Shown here piece by piece: positions 24,612-34,181 of a stretch of 64,000 nt of DNA. Each line of letters starts with the position of its first letter. Within the stretch, counting starts at the first letter, position 1. The DNA comes from TA-20 sp035935115 (GTDB taxonomy: Archaea; Thermoproteota; Nitrososphaeria; Nitrososphaerales; Nitrosopumilaceae): positions 248,001 through 312,000 of the forward strand of contig DASYXK010000021.1 of the NCBI GenBank assembly GCA_035935115.1, read 5' to 3'. Position numbers and translations under genes: made by a program. Under the pieces are notes generated by a model that saw only the letters and a program-made list of their open reading frames with translations, was not told where the DNA came from and searched no databases.

Positions 24612-25487
24612 TTGAAACAAGCAGAATCTGGATTAATGGAGAGATTTCTCTTCAGAATAGCCAAGCAATGGATTGCAGGTGACACCATGGAGCAAGCATT
24701 GGAATCCGCACGCCTTGCAAACAAGCATGGCATGGGTGCAATAATCAACAAGCTAGGAGAACATATGACTTCGAAAAATCAAATCGAGAGCACCGTATCA
24801 GAATATCTTGTTCTTGTCGCTAATTTACACAAATCAAAAGTAGAAGGCGGTGTATCGATCAAACCCACACAGATAGGATTATCAAAAAACAAAAACGAGT
24901 GCTCTGAAAACTTTAGCAAAATAATAGAAAAGGCATCGTTATCACAATCTTTTGTCTGGATTGACATGGAGTCATCTGAACATACTGATGACACCATTGT
25001 AATTTATAATGAATTATTTGATAAATATGAAAGATTAGGCATAGCTCTTCAAGCAAATCTAAAACGAACGTCAAAAGATTTGTCTGATTTACTAAAAAAA
25101 GGGGCAAAAATCCGTCTAGTAAAAGGAGCATATCATGAAGATAAGAAAACTGCTTTTCAGACAAGAAAAGAGGTTGATGAAAATTATAAGAAATTAATGG
25201 AAATGCTTTTTGTCAATGGTAATGAATTTGGTATTGCAACACATGATTCTAAATTAATTGATGAGGCCATACAACTGTACAAAACTCATGAAAGAAAATT
25301 TGAGTTTCAAATGCTTAAGGGAATACGAGATGAATTAAAACCAATTCTTCTGAAAAAAGGATTTTCAGTCTCAGAGTACATTCCATATGGCACCAACTGG
25401 CTTCCCTATTCTATTAGAAGACTAAAGGAACGAAAGCGAAACATTCTGCTTTTGGGAAGTTCCTTTATTCATTCACATCGAGTTTGA
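24612..25487 (+). CDS. Proline dehydrogenase (monofunctional)
   Basis: FAD enzyme oxidising proline to pyrroline-5-carboxylate, passing electrons to quinone at the membrane. TIM-barrel signatures: VWIDMESSEHTDDTI, RLVKGAYHEDKKTAFQTRKE, FGIATHDSKLI, FQMLKGIRDELKPIL and the C-terminal YIPYGTNWLPYSIRRLKERK that binds substrate and flavin. Start TTG at 24612; the frame stays open upstream without an ATG. 291 residues fits monofunctional enzymes. Convergent with P5C dehydrogenase, overlapping 19 bp. Confidence 0.9.
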   Translation: MKQAESGLMERFLFRIAKQWIAGDTMEQALESARLANKHGMGAIINKLGEHMTSKNQIESTVSEYLVLVANLHKSKVEGGVSIKPTQIGLSKNKNECSENFSKIIEKASLSQSFVWIDMESSEHTDDTIVIYNELFDKYERLGIALQANLKRTSKDLSDLLKKGAKIRLVKGAYHEDKKTAFQTRKEVDENYKKLMEMLFVNGNEFGIATHDSKLIDEAIQLYKTHERKFEFQMLKGIRDELKPILLKKGFSVSEYIPYGTNWLPYSIRRLKERKRNILLLGSSFIHSHRV

Positions 25488-27034
25488 GTCTGCTCTCTCA
25501 TGAATTGAGGAAGATAGTATTCCCCTCCAGCCCCTTTACCTGAAATTCCAGACTCTTTCCAGCCAACAAAGGGTTGAGCTCCAACCATTGCACCCGTGGT
25601 TGCGCTTGCAGCCCTATTTGCATAAGTTACACCGGCTTCAATTTGTTCAAAGAAGGCTTCAATTTCTTTCTGATCTTTGCTAAATATCCCAGCAGTAAGA
25701 CCGTAATTAGTTTTATTTGCCATCTTTATCCCTTCATCAAAGCTATCAAACGGAATAACACAAACAAACGGCAAAAACAATTCTTCTACAATTAGCTCGT
25801 GTTCTTGTGGAAGGTCGGTAACTATTGTAGGCTCGACAAAATATCCGTGTTGATAATCCGAATCTTTTAGAACAGAACCGCCAAATACAACCTTTCCATC
25901 TTTTTTTGCAACCTCAGAGACTCTTTGGAATTTTTTCACTGCGGCTTCATTAATGAGTGGTCCCAAAAAAACATCTTTTTGCCAAGGATAACCTATCTTG
26001 ATGGATTTTGTTTTTGATACTAGTTTTTCCATAAATTGATTTGCAATATTTTTTTGCACATAAACTCTAGAACAGGCACTGCACTTTTGTCCGCCATATC
26101 CAAATGATGCACGTAAAACTCCTTCTGCTGCTTTTTCAAGATCTGCAGATTCAGTAATAATTGCGGGATTTTTTCCTCCCATTTCAGAAATAAATGGTCG
26201 TGGTTTTTTCTCAACAAAAGCTTCAAACCCCGACATTCCAACCTCTTTTGAACCTGTAAAAGCAATTCCATCAACAAGTGGACTTTCAAATATTGTTTTA
26301 CCTACAACGCTTCCAGCACCAGTAATAAAGTTCAGAGCTGCAGGAGGAAGCTTGTGATGTATAGATTCTACAAACTTGAATGCTGAAAGTGGAGCATCAC
26401 TAGATGGTTTGAGAATTGCAGAATTGCCCGTAATGAGAGCTCCCGTAGTCATTCCAATTGCGATAGCGGATGGAAAATTAAATGGCGATATTATTCCCCA
26501 AAGACCGTAGGGTTTGAGCACGCTTCGTGTCTTTTCATTTGGACTGACGCTCTTTGTTTCTTTAGAAAAGCCTTGATTCAATTCAAGTTGTTCTGCATAA
26601 AATCTAAGAAAGTCAACTGCTTCATCTACATCCCCCATAGCTTCAAGGCGATTTTTACCGTTTTCAAATGTCATTATAGCAGCGAGTAGGAATTTATCAA
26701 AAGACAGAGTTTTGGCGCATTCTCTAAAGATTTCAACTCTTTTTTGATAAGATACTTGACTCCATCTTGAAAAAGCATCCTTTGCAGAGTCTATAGCGTG
26801 AAGCGCATCTTCTCTTGTTGCCAATGGAAAATTTGCAATAACAATTCTGGTATCAGCCGGAGATCGTACTTGAAACTGATTATCAGAGTAAATTTCTTTT
26901 CCTCCTATTATCATCGGATATCTTTTGCCAAAATCTTTTTTTACCGTATCAATTGCTTGATCAAATTTCCTGTTGAATTCATCGGTAAAGTTGTTTAATA
27001 CTGCACTAGTCCAAGTTTTTTCATTTTCAAACAC
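25469..27034 (-). CDS. 1-pyrroline-5-carboxylate dehydrogenase
   Basis: NAD-dependent oxidation of glutamate semialdehyde to glutamate, completing proline breakdown. ALDH superfamily, 521 residues: PFNFPSAIAIGMTTGALITG, FTGSKEVG, general-base Glu in ISEMGGKNPA, catalytic Cys in GYGGQKCSACSRVYV, and the RocA/P5CDH-type AASATTGAMVGAQPFVGWKE with SGKGAGGEYYLPQF near the C-terminus. Paired tail-to-tail with proline dehydrogenase rather than in one operon. Confidence 0.92.
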   Translation of the reverse strand: MFENEKTWTSAVLNNFTDEFNRKFDQAIDTVKKDFGKRYPMIIGGKEIYSDNQFQVRSPADTRIVIANFPLATREDALHAIDSAKDAFSRWSQVSYQKRVEIFRECAKTLSFDKFLLAAIMTFENGKNRLEAMGDVDEAVDFLRFYAEQLELNQGFSKETKSVSPNEKTRSVLKPYGLWGIISPFNFPSAIAIGMTTGALITGNSAILKPSSDAPLSAFKFVESIHHKLPPAALNFITGAGSVVGKTIFESPLVDGIAFTGSKEVGMSGFEAFVEKKPRPFISEMGGKNPAIITESADLEKAAEGVLRASFGYGGQKCSACSRVYVQKNIANQFMEKLVSKTKSIKIGYPWQKDVFLGPLINEAAVKKFQRVSEVAKKDGKVVFGGSVLKDSDYQHGYFVEPTIVTDLPQEHELIVEELFLPFVCVIPFDSFDEGIKMANKTNYGLTAGIFSKDQKEIEAFFEQIEAGVTYANRAASATTGAMVGAQPFVGWKESGISGKGAGGEYYLPQFMREQTQTRCE

Positions 27035-27121
27035 GGCAATCTTATGTATCTGTACAATAAATTAGCTCCTAATTTTCTTAGCCATAAATGAAAATAGCAG
27101 TATGTTGTAAGTATACTAAAC

Positions 27122-27217
27122 ATGCATAAAATATGTAAACGCTGTAAAACCGAATATGATGATAACGGGTATCCTGTCTGCAATTATTGTTTGGAAGTAC
27201 TAGACAATTACGAATAA
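27122..27217 (+). CDS. Micro zinc-ribbon protein (31 aa)
   Basis: ATG-initiated frame of 31 residues: HKICKRCKTEYDDNGYPVCN then YCLEVLDNYE. Two CxxC knuckles (C5-x2-C8 and C20-x2-C23) form a minimal zinc ribbon. Isolated between P5C dehydrogenase and the nurA operon. The metal-site spacing and acidic surface suggest a real small protein. Confidence 0.5.
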   Translation: MHKICKRCKTEYDDNGYPVCNYCLEVLDNYE

Positions 27218-27299
27218 GAGTTAGTCAAAAATTGATTACATCTTAGCTTGTACACTAATCTGTTTTAAACGCTAAACATTTTATGCTTGTATACAAAGT

Positions 27300-28145
27300 G
27301 TGCTTATGCTAAATACTGTCTATATTGATGCATTAAAAAAACGTGAGGCGACGCTTTCTATTTTAAAAGGAGAAAAATTTGATCAGATCATAGAGGAAGC
27401 CAAGCACAATTGGATAGATTACATGCCACAGAAGCAGGATTGTGAAATTGCCGGAATAGATAGTAGCTACAACAGCACAAAATTTCAAGGGCTAGAACTT
27501 TGGGTAGTTACGGCAGTAGCTATAAAATCAGATAGTACCGTGATTTCAGAATTTCATAATCATGGTCTAGGTACACCGTCACCTGAACTTGAGACACAGG
27601 CCAGTAAAATGGAAATAGATGCCTGTACCACATCTGTAGATAAAGCAGATGTAGTGATATTAGATGGTTCATTATATTCTCAGTTTCTAACCAGACAATC
27701 CGCCCTTAGTTCCATGATTACAACAGCCATTAAAAAGAGAAACAATGTAGTATTCATATCAAAAACTTCTTCGGCTAGAAAACAATTTGAAAAATTTGGT
27801 TCTTTGGCAGGAGATATTTTTTACTATAATCACGCCATAAAGAAGGCAGGTTTTAGTAAAATTTTTGTTGACAAGGAATTAGGACCAGGCAAAGTTATTT
27901 CATCAACATATGCAAGGTTAAGTGAGTCTACGCCATTGATAAAAATTGAATTATTTGGATCTGATCATGATGAAACAGAAGTGAAATCACTTTTAGATAG
28001 ATTGTGTAAAAATAGTGTTTCTGGATATCCGTACGCCTTAAAGCTTGCACACAACAAATGCAAGATAACGCATACAGATCTTGCACGACTTGTTAGTCTA
28101 TATGGGCTAGGAAATGAAATTGGATCAAGGGAGGTACTAGGATGA
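27300..28145 (+). CDS. nurA: NurA 5'-3' nuclease
   Basis: Nuclease that works with HerA in resecting DNA ends. RNase H-like fold with the metal-binding acidic residues in AGIDSSYNSTKF and VVILDGSLYSQFL, and SKTSSARKQFEKFG with a C-terminal LAHNKCKITHTDLARL. GTG at 27300 or ATG at 27306 can start it. First gene of the operon nurA-herA-mre11-rad50; the last codons share an ATGA overlap with herA. Confidence 0.9.
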   Translation: MLMLNTVYIDALKKREATLSILKGEKFDQIIEEAKHNWIDYMPQKQDCEIAGIDSSYNSTKFQGLELWVVTAVAIKSDSTVISEFHNHGLGTPSPELETQASKMEIDACTTSVDKADVVILDGSLYSQFLTRQSALSSMITTAIKKRNNVVFISKTSSARKQFEKFGSLAGDIFYYNHAIKKAGFSKIFVDKELGPGKVISSTYARLSESTPLIKIELFGSDHDETEVKSLLDRLCKNSVSGYPYALKLAHNKCKITHTDLARLVSLYGLGNEIGSREVLG

Positions 28146-29662
28146 CAATCGGAGTTGTGATAGGAGAATCAAAACCAACCGAGGTTACCGCACAATCATC
28201 TAAACCACTTGCTGTAGGAGAATATGTCATCATTGATTCACAAAATGGAAAGCTACTCGGATTAGTAGAAAGATCAATTGTTTCAAGTGATGCACTCACA
28301 GATGTACGAAACTTTGACGAAGCTATAGAAAGCAAAGAGGTGGCATCGCTTAATTCTCGAGATAAAAGCTATAAAGTAAAAATAGGAATTCTTGGATTTT
28401 TAGACAAGTTACAAAAAGGACAAACTGTTTTGCCTGCAATTCCTCCATTACCAGGATCTTCAATACTTGATGCCACTGAAGAGGATTTGGAAATAATATT
28501 TGCCCCAAAGGAAAACGAATGGATTAGAATAGGATCTCTTCTTAGAAATTCAGATACTGAAGCCAAAGTAAACCTGAACAAAATTGTCTCAAGACACATA
28601 GGCATACTTGCTATGACAGGCATGGGAAAAAGTAATCTGGTATCGCTCATCGCTAAGCAGATAGCAACACTTCAAGGAACACTAATAATTTTTGATTATC
28701 ACAATGATTATGAAAATCTGAATCTGCCAAAAATCAACATAATGACAGCTAAAATAAATCCAAGATTATTACAAGCAGACAAGCTTGCTGAAGTAATAGA
28801 GATTAGGGAAAATGCAGACAAGCAACAAAGAGCATTGCGTGAAGCCTTTACTGATTCAGTCAAGCAAGCAAAAGATTTCTGGGCAGCATTAGAAGACAGT
28901 GTTTCATCGTTTGGGCATACGACAAAAGGATACGCGGATAGTGCAAGTCGAGTTCTTGACAAGATTGATGATGCCAAACATAGATTTTCTGATATTTTAG
29001 ATCCGGATTGTGGAGATCCTGTTGATTTGATAAAAGAGGGCAGAGTCAACGTACTAAGTGTGGCTGAACTAAGTGAAAGGCAGGCAAATGCAGGTTTAGC
29101 ATATTATTTGCAAGAGTTGCTAACAGATAGAAAAGACGCGTGCTGGGCAAAGAGAGGAAAAGAATCTTCAAGAAAGAATAATAAATTTTCTGCCCCTATT
29201 TTTGTAATAATTGAAGAAGCGCATGTTTTTATTCCAAAAGGAGAGCACACTGACACAAAATACTGGGCATCCAAAGTTGCAAGAGAGGGGAGAAAGTTTG
29301 GAATTGGACTTGGAATCGTATCCCAAAGACCTCGAAACATTGATCCAAATGTATTAAGCCAGATGGGTTCTCTTGCCATAATGAAAATCGTACAAGATGA
29401 TGATCAACAACAAATTGCCTCAGCTGCAGAATCACTCAGCAAGGATCTGCTTTCTCAGTTGCCATCTTTGAACATAGGTGACGCTGTTCTCATAGGACAA
29501 TGGGTCAATCTACCAGCAATAGTACACATTGATGAAGTAAAAGGAAAGACTGTGGGTTCCGATCTAAATGCAGTATCAGAATGGTCAGAATCTACAAAGT
29601 TCAAAGAAATTGGCATGGAATCAACCCGAGGGCTAATCCAAAAAGATCTATTGATGGACTAA
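28142..29662 (+). CDS. herA: HerA hexameric DNA translocase
   Basis: FtsK-like ATPase that drives DNA through NurA. N-terminal HAS-barrel (residues 1-110), Walker A TGMGKSNLVSLIAKQ at about 160, Walker B IFVIIEEAHVFIP at about 355, and RPRNIDPNVLSQMGSLAIMK sensor/arginine region. 506 residues. Start overlaps the nurA stop by 4 bp and its stop overlaps the mre11 start by 1 bp (TAATG). Confidence 0.94.
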   Translation: MTIGVVIGESKPTEVTAQSSKPLAVGEYVIIDSQNGKLLGLVERSIVSSDALTDVRNFDEAIESKEVASLNSRDKSYKVKIGILGFLDKLQKGQTVLPAIPPLPGSSILDATEEDLEIIFAPKENEWIRIGSLLRNSDTEAKVNLNKIVSRHIGILAMTGMGKSNLVSLIAKQIATLQGTLIIFDYHNDYENLNLPKINIMTAKINPRLLQADKLAEVIEIRENADKQQRALREAFTDSVKQAKDFWAALEDSVSSFGHTTKGYADSASRVLDKIDDAKHRFSDILDPDCGDPVDLIKEGRVNVLSVAELSERQANAGLAYYLQELLTDRKDACWAKRGKESSRKNNKFSAPIFVIIEEAHVFIPKGEHTDTKYWASKVAREGRKFGIGLGIVSQRPRNIDPNVLSQMGSLAIMKIVQDDDQQQIASAAESLSKDLLSQLPSLNIGDAVLIGQWVNLPAIVHIDEVKGKTVGSDLNAVSEWSESTKFKEIGMESTRGLIQKDLLMD

Positions 29663-30807
29663 TGATTTTCTCCCATATCTCAGACACACATTTAGGGTTT
29701 GTACAATATCATTCAGAGGAAAGAGAAGAGGACGTATATTCTGTATTTAACCAAGCAATTGACACCTCAATAAATGATCATGTAGATTTTGTAATTTTTG
29801 CAGGAGACATATTTCATGTACCAACTCCCAGTGGAAAGGCAATCTTGGTTTTAGCAAATGCACTAAAGCGCTTAAAACAAAACAATATTGATTCTTTTTT
29901 CATTCTTGGCGAGCATGACATCAGTAGAATACGTGCAACACCTATACCGTTTGTTTACCATAATTTGGAATTTTCCAAATATATTGGAAATGGAAAACCA
30001 TTCCAATACAAAGACATCATGATTTTAGGATACGACAAACGAAGAAAAAACGAAATCCATGCCTTTGAGCAAGATTTTGCAAAGGCAGACATAGAAGCAA
30101 AGAATCACACTGGTCACAAAATTCTTGTATTACATCAAGGAATTACAGAGATCAACAAGTTTGCAGGAGAATTAAATTCTACAGATCTTCCAAAGAACTT
30201 TACATACTATGCCATGGGGCATCTTCATGAGAGAGAATTAAAAAAATTCAACCATTTAGGCGGACCTTTAGCGTATCCAGGTTCTATAGAACTTACCTCA
30301 AGTGAAGGAATTAAGGAAACACAAAAAGGATTTTACGAAGTAGACATCTCGTCATCTGAAGCAAAACCAAATTGGATAAAACTTGACATCAGACCTCAAT
30401 ATTCAGTTAGAACTAGTTTTGACAACCTTGCACAAGAAGTAAACAACTTGTCAGAAAAAATACAATCATTTTCAAGAAAGCCAATAGTTGAGGTAAAAAT
30501 TCATGGTGACAACATAGAGACGGATCTTGTCCAATCGCAAATTGCAAGACTATTTCCTCTTACACTACGATGTTTATGGAAAACAATAATGCCAGAAGAA
30601 AGTGAAGGTTCAGTGTTTATCAATAGACCTGCAAAAATTGATGATGAAATGTTAAAGCTTGCAAAAGATATCCTAAATTCTGAAAGTCTAGCAAATTTTG
30701 CAATAAATGATCTACTTCCGTTTCTCTCAAAAAACCAGGTTGGAGAAGCAAATCATTTGGTAATTGAAAATTTTAATCAATTCAAAAAGGGTGTGAAAAA
30801 ATGTTAA
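29662..30807 (+). CDS. mre11: DNA repair nuclease Mre11
   Basis: Calcineurin-like phosphoesterase, partner of Rad50, 381 residues from the ATG at 29662; a longer frame would only overprint herA. Metal ligands align residue-for-residue with the Pyrococcus enzyme: Asp8 and His10 (SDTHLG), Asp49 (FAGDIF), His85, then LHQGI and the GHLH motif. Position 84, an Asn metal ligand in known Mre11 proteins (GNHD), is Glu here (LGEHDIS). Overlaps rad50 by 7 bp. Confidence 0.94.
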   Translation: MIFSHISDTHLGFVQYHSEEREEDVYSVFNQAIDTSINDHVDFVIFAGDIFHVPTPSGKAILVLANALKRLKQNNIDSFFILGEHDISRIRATPIPFVYHNLEFSKYIGNGKPFQYKDIMILGYDKRRKNEIHAFEQDFAKADIEAKNHTGHKILVLHQGITEINKFAGELNSTDLPKNFTYYAMGHLHERELKKFNHLGGPLAYPGSIELTSSEGIKETQKGFYEVDISSSEAKPNWIKLDIRPQYSVRTSFDNLAQEVNNLSEKIQSFSRKPIVEVKIHGDNIETDLVQSQIARLFPLTLRCLWKTIMPEESEGSVFINRPAKIDDEMLKLAKDILNSESLANFAINDLLPFLSKNQVGEANHLVIENFNQFKKGVKKC

Positions 30808-32879
30808 ACGAAATAGAGCTTGGGAATTTTCTTTCCCATTCTAATACAAAACTAGGATTTAACAAGGGTGTAACAGTTTTTGTTGGTCAGAACGGGACAG
30901 GCAAATCAAGTATTATAGACGGAATTACATTCGCACTATTTGGACAGCATACTAGAAATTCTAACAAGGGACTGGTTCGTCGAGGTGCAAACCAGGCGTA
31001 TGCCAAGGTAAATTTCTCCATTTTAGACAGACAGTTTGAGGCAATACGCAAAATTGATTCAAAAGGAACAGTTTCTGCTCAATTTTTTGAGAAAAAAGAC
31101 GGCAGTCTCATACCACTTGCATCGGGGGAAAGAAAGCAGTTTGGCGAATCCATGACAAAGACAATTGAATCAATCATAGGAATGGATTTTGATAAGCTCA
31201 AGGTAGCATCAATTGTTCAACAAGGCGAACTTAATTCCATAATTAATGCAGACCCAAAAAAATTCAAGGAATTAGTAAATGCCATTATTGGAATTGATAA
31301 ACTCGATACCGCGTTTGAAGTAATGAAAGATGTTATAGAAAATTTTCGTGTTTCTATAAAAGAGAGATTAGAATATGATGACAGAGATATTGAAAGCCTA
31401 AAAATTAAAATTGATTTTCTTACAAAAGAGATCAATCTAGCAAAGCCGCAAAGAGAAGAGATGATCACAAGGAAGAAAATACAAGAAAGCGAACTTGTTC
31501 AACTACAAAATAAGATCGAATCAGAATCTGCAAAAGAAATAAAGATAAAAGAGCTAGAAACAAGAAAGTCAGAACTTGTTCAGTATGTAAAAACTGCAAT
31601 CACTTCTCTTAAAAAAGAAATACACGAAAAAGAGAAAAAATTTTCTGATTGTGATGGATGTTTTACCCACATATCATCCAAAAAAGAAATGGAATCACAA
31701 CTAGTAAAAGTAGAAAACGAATTAGAATCGTCAAGAAGAAAAATTCAAGAATTTGTAGAAAAAATAGGCAAACTTGGTGGCCAGGAGGAGCTTGCAGGAA
31801 AGCTGAAATTACAAGACGGAAAGTGCCCAGTCTGTGATTCCAAAGTCGAAACTCTCAATCCTCTTTTTGAGGAGGAACACATTCGTAATGAGATTACAAA
31901 AATACGAAATAACATAGATTCACTAACAAAGATAGAAAAAGAGAATCGTGAGAAAAAACATGTTTTTGAGCAAAATCTACAAAAAGCTCTCAGTGCAGAA
32001 AAAACGCTTTCCATACATGGAATAAAACAGCCACAAGAGTTAGTACACCTAAAAGAGGAAATTTCCATGTTAAAAAATAATATCAAGAAAATTCCATCGG
32101 AGTTAAATTCGTCAGAAAATATGATACATTTGGCAATAGATCCCCATTCTGAATCAATATGTAAAACAATACTTTTACTTCAAAAAGAAACAGGCGGATT
32201 TGATCTAACAGAATTTAAAAATCTAAAAATTTCTTTTGATCAAAAACGCAAGTCACTTAGTATGACAGAACAAGAAATCGGTGCAATAACACAGAAGATA
32301 CAGACGGCAGAAGAGCAACAAGAAAAAATATCTCAAGCATTAGAAGAACTTGTTTTAGTAAAAAAATATGTTGCACAATTAGAAGAAATACGAAGTCAGA
32401 TTTTTAATAGAGACGGACCTGTTGCAATGAGTTTACGATCATGGGCGCTAAACTTGATATCACAAAAGGCATCAGAATATTTGTCTGCATTTAACGTAAA
32501 GATCCAAAGGGTTTTGTTGCAGGAAAAAGCTCGCGATGTAGGAATTTCATGTTATTCTGGAAATACAGTTTTGGAACTTGATTCTCTAAGCGGTGGTGAA
32601 AAAGTCAGCATAGCATTAGCTCTGCGCCTTGGAATGGCACACATTCTAGGTTCCTCTAATCTTAACTTCATCATACTTGATGAGCCAACTACACATTTAG
32701 ATGAGGAACGTAGAAAATCACTTGTAGGAATTCTCTCTAATGCATTTGAAGCTAATCTAGCTGCAATATCTCAGTTTATTATAATTACACATGATTCTGA
32801 AATATTTGAAAATTCTAATGTTGACACAATATACAATTTTGAGGCAACGTCTGAAGGAACAAAAGTAACAGCGCTCTAA
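30801..32879 (+). CDS. rad50: DNA repair ATPase Rad50
   Basis: SMC-like ATPase tethering DNA ends with Mre11. Walker A GQNGTGKSSI near residue 30, two coiled-coil arms around the zinc hook CPVC at 342-345, signature SLSGGEKVSIALALRLG and Walker B LNFIILDEPTTHLD. At 692 residues the arms are shorter than in Pyrococcus (about 880). A second CxxC (C284-D-G-C287) lies in the N-terminal arm with no counterpart in the C-terminal arm. Its stop interlocks with that of the convergent HEAT-repeat gene. Confidence 0.95.
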   Translation: MLNEIELGNFLSHSNTKLGFNKGVTVFVGQNGTGKSSIIDGITFALFGQHTRNSNKGLVRRGANQAYAKVNFSILDRQFEAIRKIDSKGTVSAQFFEKKDGSLIPLASGERKQFGESMTKTIESIIGMDFDKLKVASIVQQGELNSIINADPKKFKELVNAIIGIDKLDTAFEVMKDVIENFRVSIKERLEYDDRDIESLKIKIDFLTKEINLAKPQREEMITRKKIQESELVQLQNKIESESAKEIKIKELETRKSELVQYVKTAITSLKKEIHEKEKKFSDCDGCFTHISSKKEMESQLVKVENELESSRRKIQEFVEKIGKLGGQEELAGKLKLQDGKCPVCDSKVETLNPLFEEEHIRNEITKIRNNIDSLTKIEKENREKKHVFEQNLQKALSAEKTLSIHGIKQPQELVHLKEEISMLKNNIKKIPSELNSSENMIHLAIDPHSESICKTILLLQKETGGFDLTEFKNLKISFDQKRKSLSMTEQEIGAITQKIQTAEEQQEKISQALEELVLVKKYVAQLEEIRSQIFNRDGPVAMSLRSWALNLISQKASEYLSAFNVKIQRVLLQEKARDVGISCYSGNTVLELDSLSGGEKVSIALALRLGMAHILGSSNLNFIILDEPTTHLDEERRKSLVGILSNAFEANLAAISQFIIITHDSEIFENSNVDTIYNFEATSEGTKVTAL

Positions 32880-33370
32880 CCACCAGTTAGCTTGGCAAAT
32901 CTCTCATTTTTGCTTAATTTTTCCATAAATTGCAAATTAGAAAGAGCAACAACTGCAGATTCTCGTACTGACTCGCTTGAATCTTCAAGAGCTCTTTGTA
33001 GTGTTTCTTTTGCTTCCTGAGAGCCTATAACCCCTAGCGCAATTGCAGCTTCATGTCTTACAAAGAAGCTAGGATCGTTTTTGACTGCGTCTTCAAGTGG
33101 CTTTATTCCGCTACGATAACACATCTGACCAAGTGAAAATGCTGCTTCATGTCTTACAAGCTCATTTGAATCATTTTTTAAAACATTGGCAACATGTGAA
33201 ACCATTTCCTCTCCTCCAAAATCTACCAGAATGCATACAGCTCTTGTCCTTATGACAAAGTCTTTGTGATCTAAAAGACTCATAAAATACTCTTTGTCTT
33301 TATTTTCATACATTTCCTCCATTTCAGACAATAGTTCTAAACGTGTACCAGGAATAACTTCCATGCACAC
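32876..33370 (-). CDS. HEAT-repeat (PBS-lyase-like) protein
   Basis: Four or so HEAT repeats across 164 residues, visible as VRHEAAFSLGQMCYRSGIKP, FVRHEAAIALGVIGSQEAKE and VRESAVVALSNL. This is the alpha-solenoid of the deoxyhypusine hydroxylase/PBS-lyase group, but catalytic His-Glu pairs of the hydroxylase are not all present, so a protein-binding scaffold is likelier. Overlaps the rad50 3' end by 4 bp. The second ATG at 33364 is an alternative start. Confidence 0.82.
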   Translation of the reverse strand: MCMEVIPGTRLELLSEMEEMYENKDKEYFMSLLDHKDFVIRTRAVCILVDFGGEEMVSHVANVLKNDSNELVRHEAAFSLGQMCYRSGIKPLEDAVKNDPSFFVRHEAAIALGVIGSQEAKETLQRALEDSSESVRESAVVALSNLQFMEKLSKNERFAKLTGG

Positions 33371-33403
33371 AATTTTATAAGCGAATATTTATTCATTGAT
33401 AAC

Positions 33404-33862
33404 ATGTCACGTTTACGATATTGGAAGCTTTCCGCAGATGAATTAAGAAAAGCGCAGTATGATCCAAAAAAGGTACTAGTATGGGAAATAAAATGTAGCA
33501 AAGACGAAAAGGGAACCCACTTTGGAGTATTTTGCTATAGAAACGGAACACCTTGGAACTATACTTCAGTTCATGGAATAGTATTCTATTATAACATGAT
33601 AAAGCGTGATGAAGTAGAAAAATTAGCCAAATTCCTAAAGGACAAATTTGGTGGAGAACAAGCAGAAAAAGGAGAACGCGTATTTTTGAAAGGTTCTAGA
33701 GAAATTTACCTACCAAAAGATATTGCAGATCTTGCCGTAGAGCTTGAAAAGACATTTGAGGTAAGCACTGAACTTACTGTTGAGCTTGAAAACTTTTCAG
33801 CACCAGAACAAGAACAAAGCAATCTACCCTCCAACAAAATACTACCTGTTCCTGGCAAGTAA
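33404..33862 (+). CDS. Conserved hypothetical protein (152 aa)
   Basis: No family recognised. Basic, beta-rich N-terminal two thirds (YWKLSADELRKAQYDPKKVL, HFGVFCYRNGTPWNYTSVHG), then a helix and an acidic, Pro-rich tail. Divergent from the HEAT gene with 33 bp between starts, too short for two separate full promoters, so regulation may be shared. Confidence 0.65.
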   Translation: MSRLRYWKLSADELRKAQYDPKKVLVWEIKCSKDEKGTHFGVFCYRNGTPWNYTSVHGIVFYYNMIKRDEVEKLAKFLKDKFGGEQAEKGERVFLKGSREIYLPKDIADLAVELEKTFEVSTELTVELENFSAPEQEQSNLPSNKILPVPGK

Positions 33863-33871
33863 AATAGAAAA

Positions 33872-34060
33872 TTAATTCTTTTTAGGAGTAATCTTAAACA
33901 ATATCCAACCACCGGACATGATTACTATACCAATTACCCATGTGGAGTTTGTGTCGTATCCTTGAATTAATCCTATAATTACAACTATTAGCCCAATTAT
34001 CATCAGAGGAATCGCAACCCAGAGAAGCTTATTTGCTTTCTTTGGTGTTTTTTTAACCAT
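33872..34060 (-). CDS. Small two-helix membrane protein
   Basis: 62 residues from the ATG at 34060: a Lys-rich N-terminus, helix WVAIPLMIIGLIVVIIGLIQ, short loop, helix WVIGIVIMSGGWILFKI, and a Lys-rich end. A longer frame to 34168 adds non-conserved-looking sequence. Lies opposite tatC; function unknown. Confidence 0.65.
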   Translation of the reverse strand: MVKKTPKKANKLLWVAIPLMIIGLIVVIIGLIQGYDTNSTWVIGIVIMSGGWILFKITPKKN

Positions 34061-34181
34061 TTTCTTACATATTTCGTTCCTAGTACACATTATAAGATTT
34101 GTCAACTGGTAACAATATGGAACAGACATCCTGACATGATAAAAGAGAATTAATATGGTTTTGAGCATTTTCTAATATCCA

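Noticed and set aside
29581..29661. In-frame N-terminal extension of Mre11 by 27 codons
   Set aside because: It overprints herA in another frame, and the ATG at 29662 gives exact alignment of the metal ligands with known Mre11.
27300..32879. Novel defence operon
   Set aside because: nurA-herA-mre11-rad50 is the well-known archaeal DNA end-resection operon.
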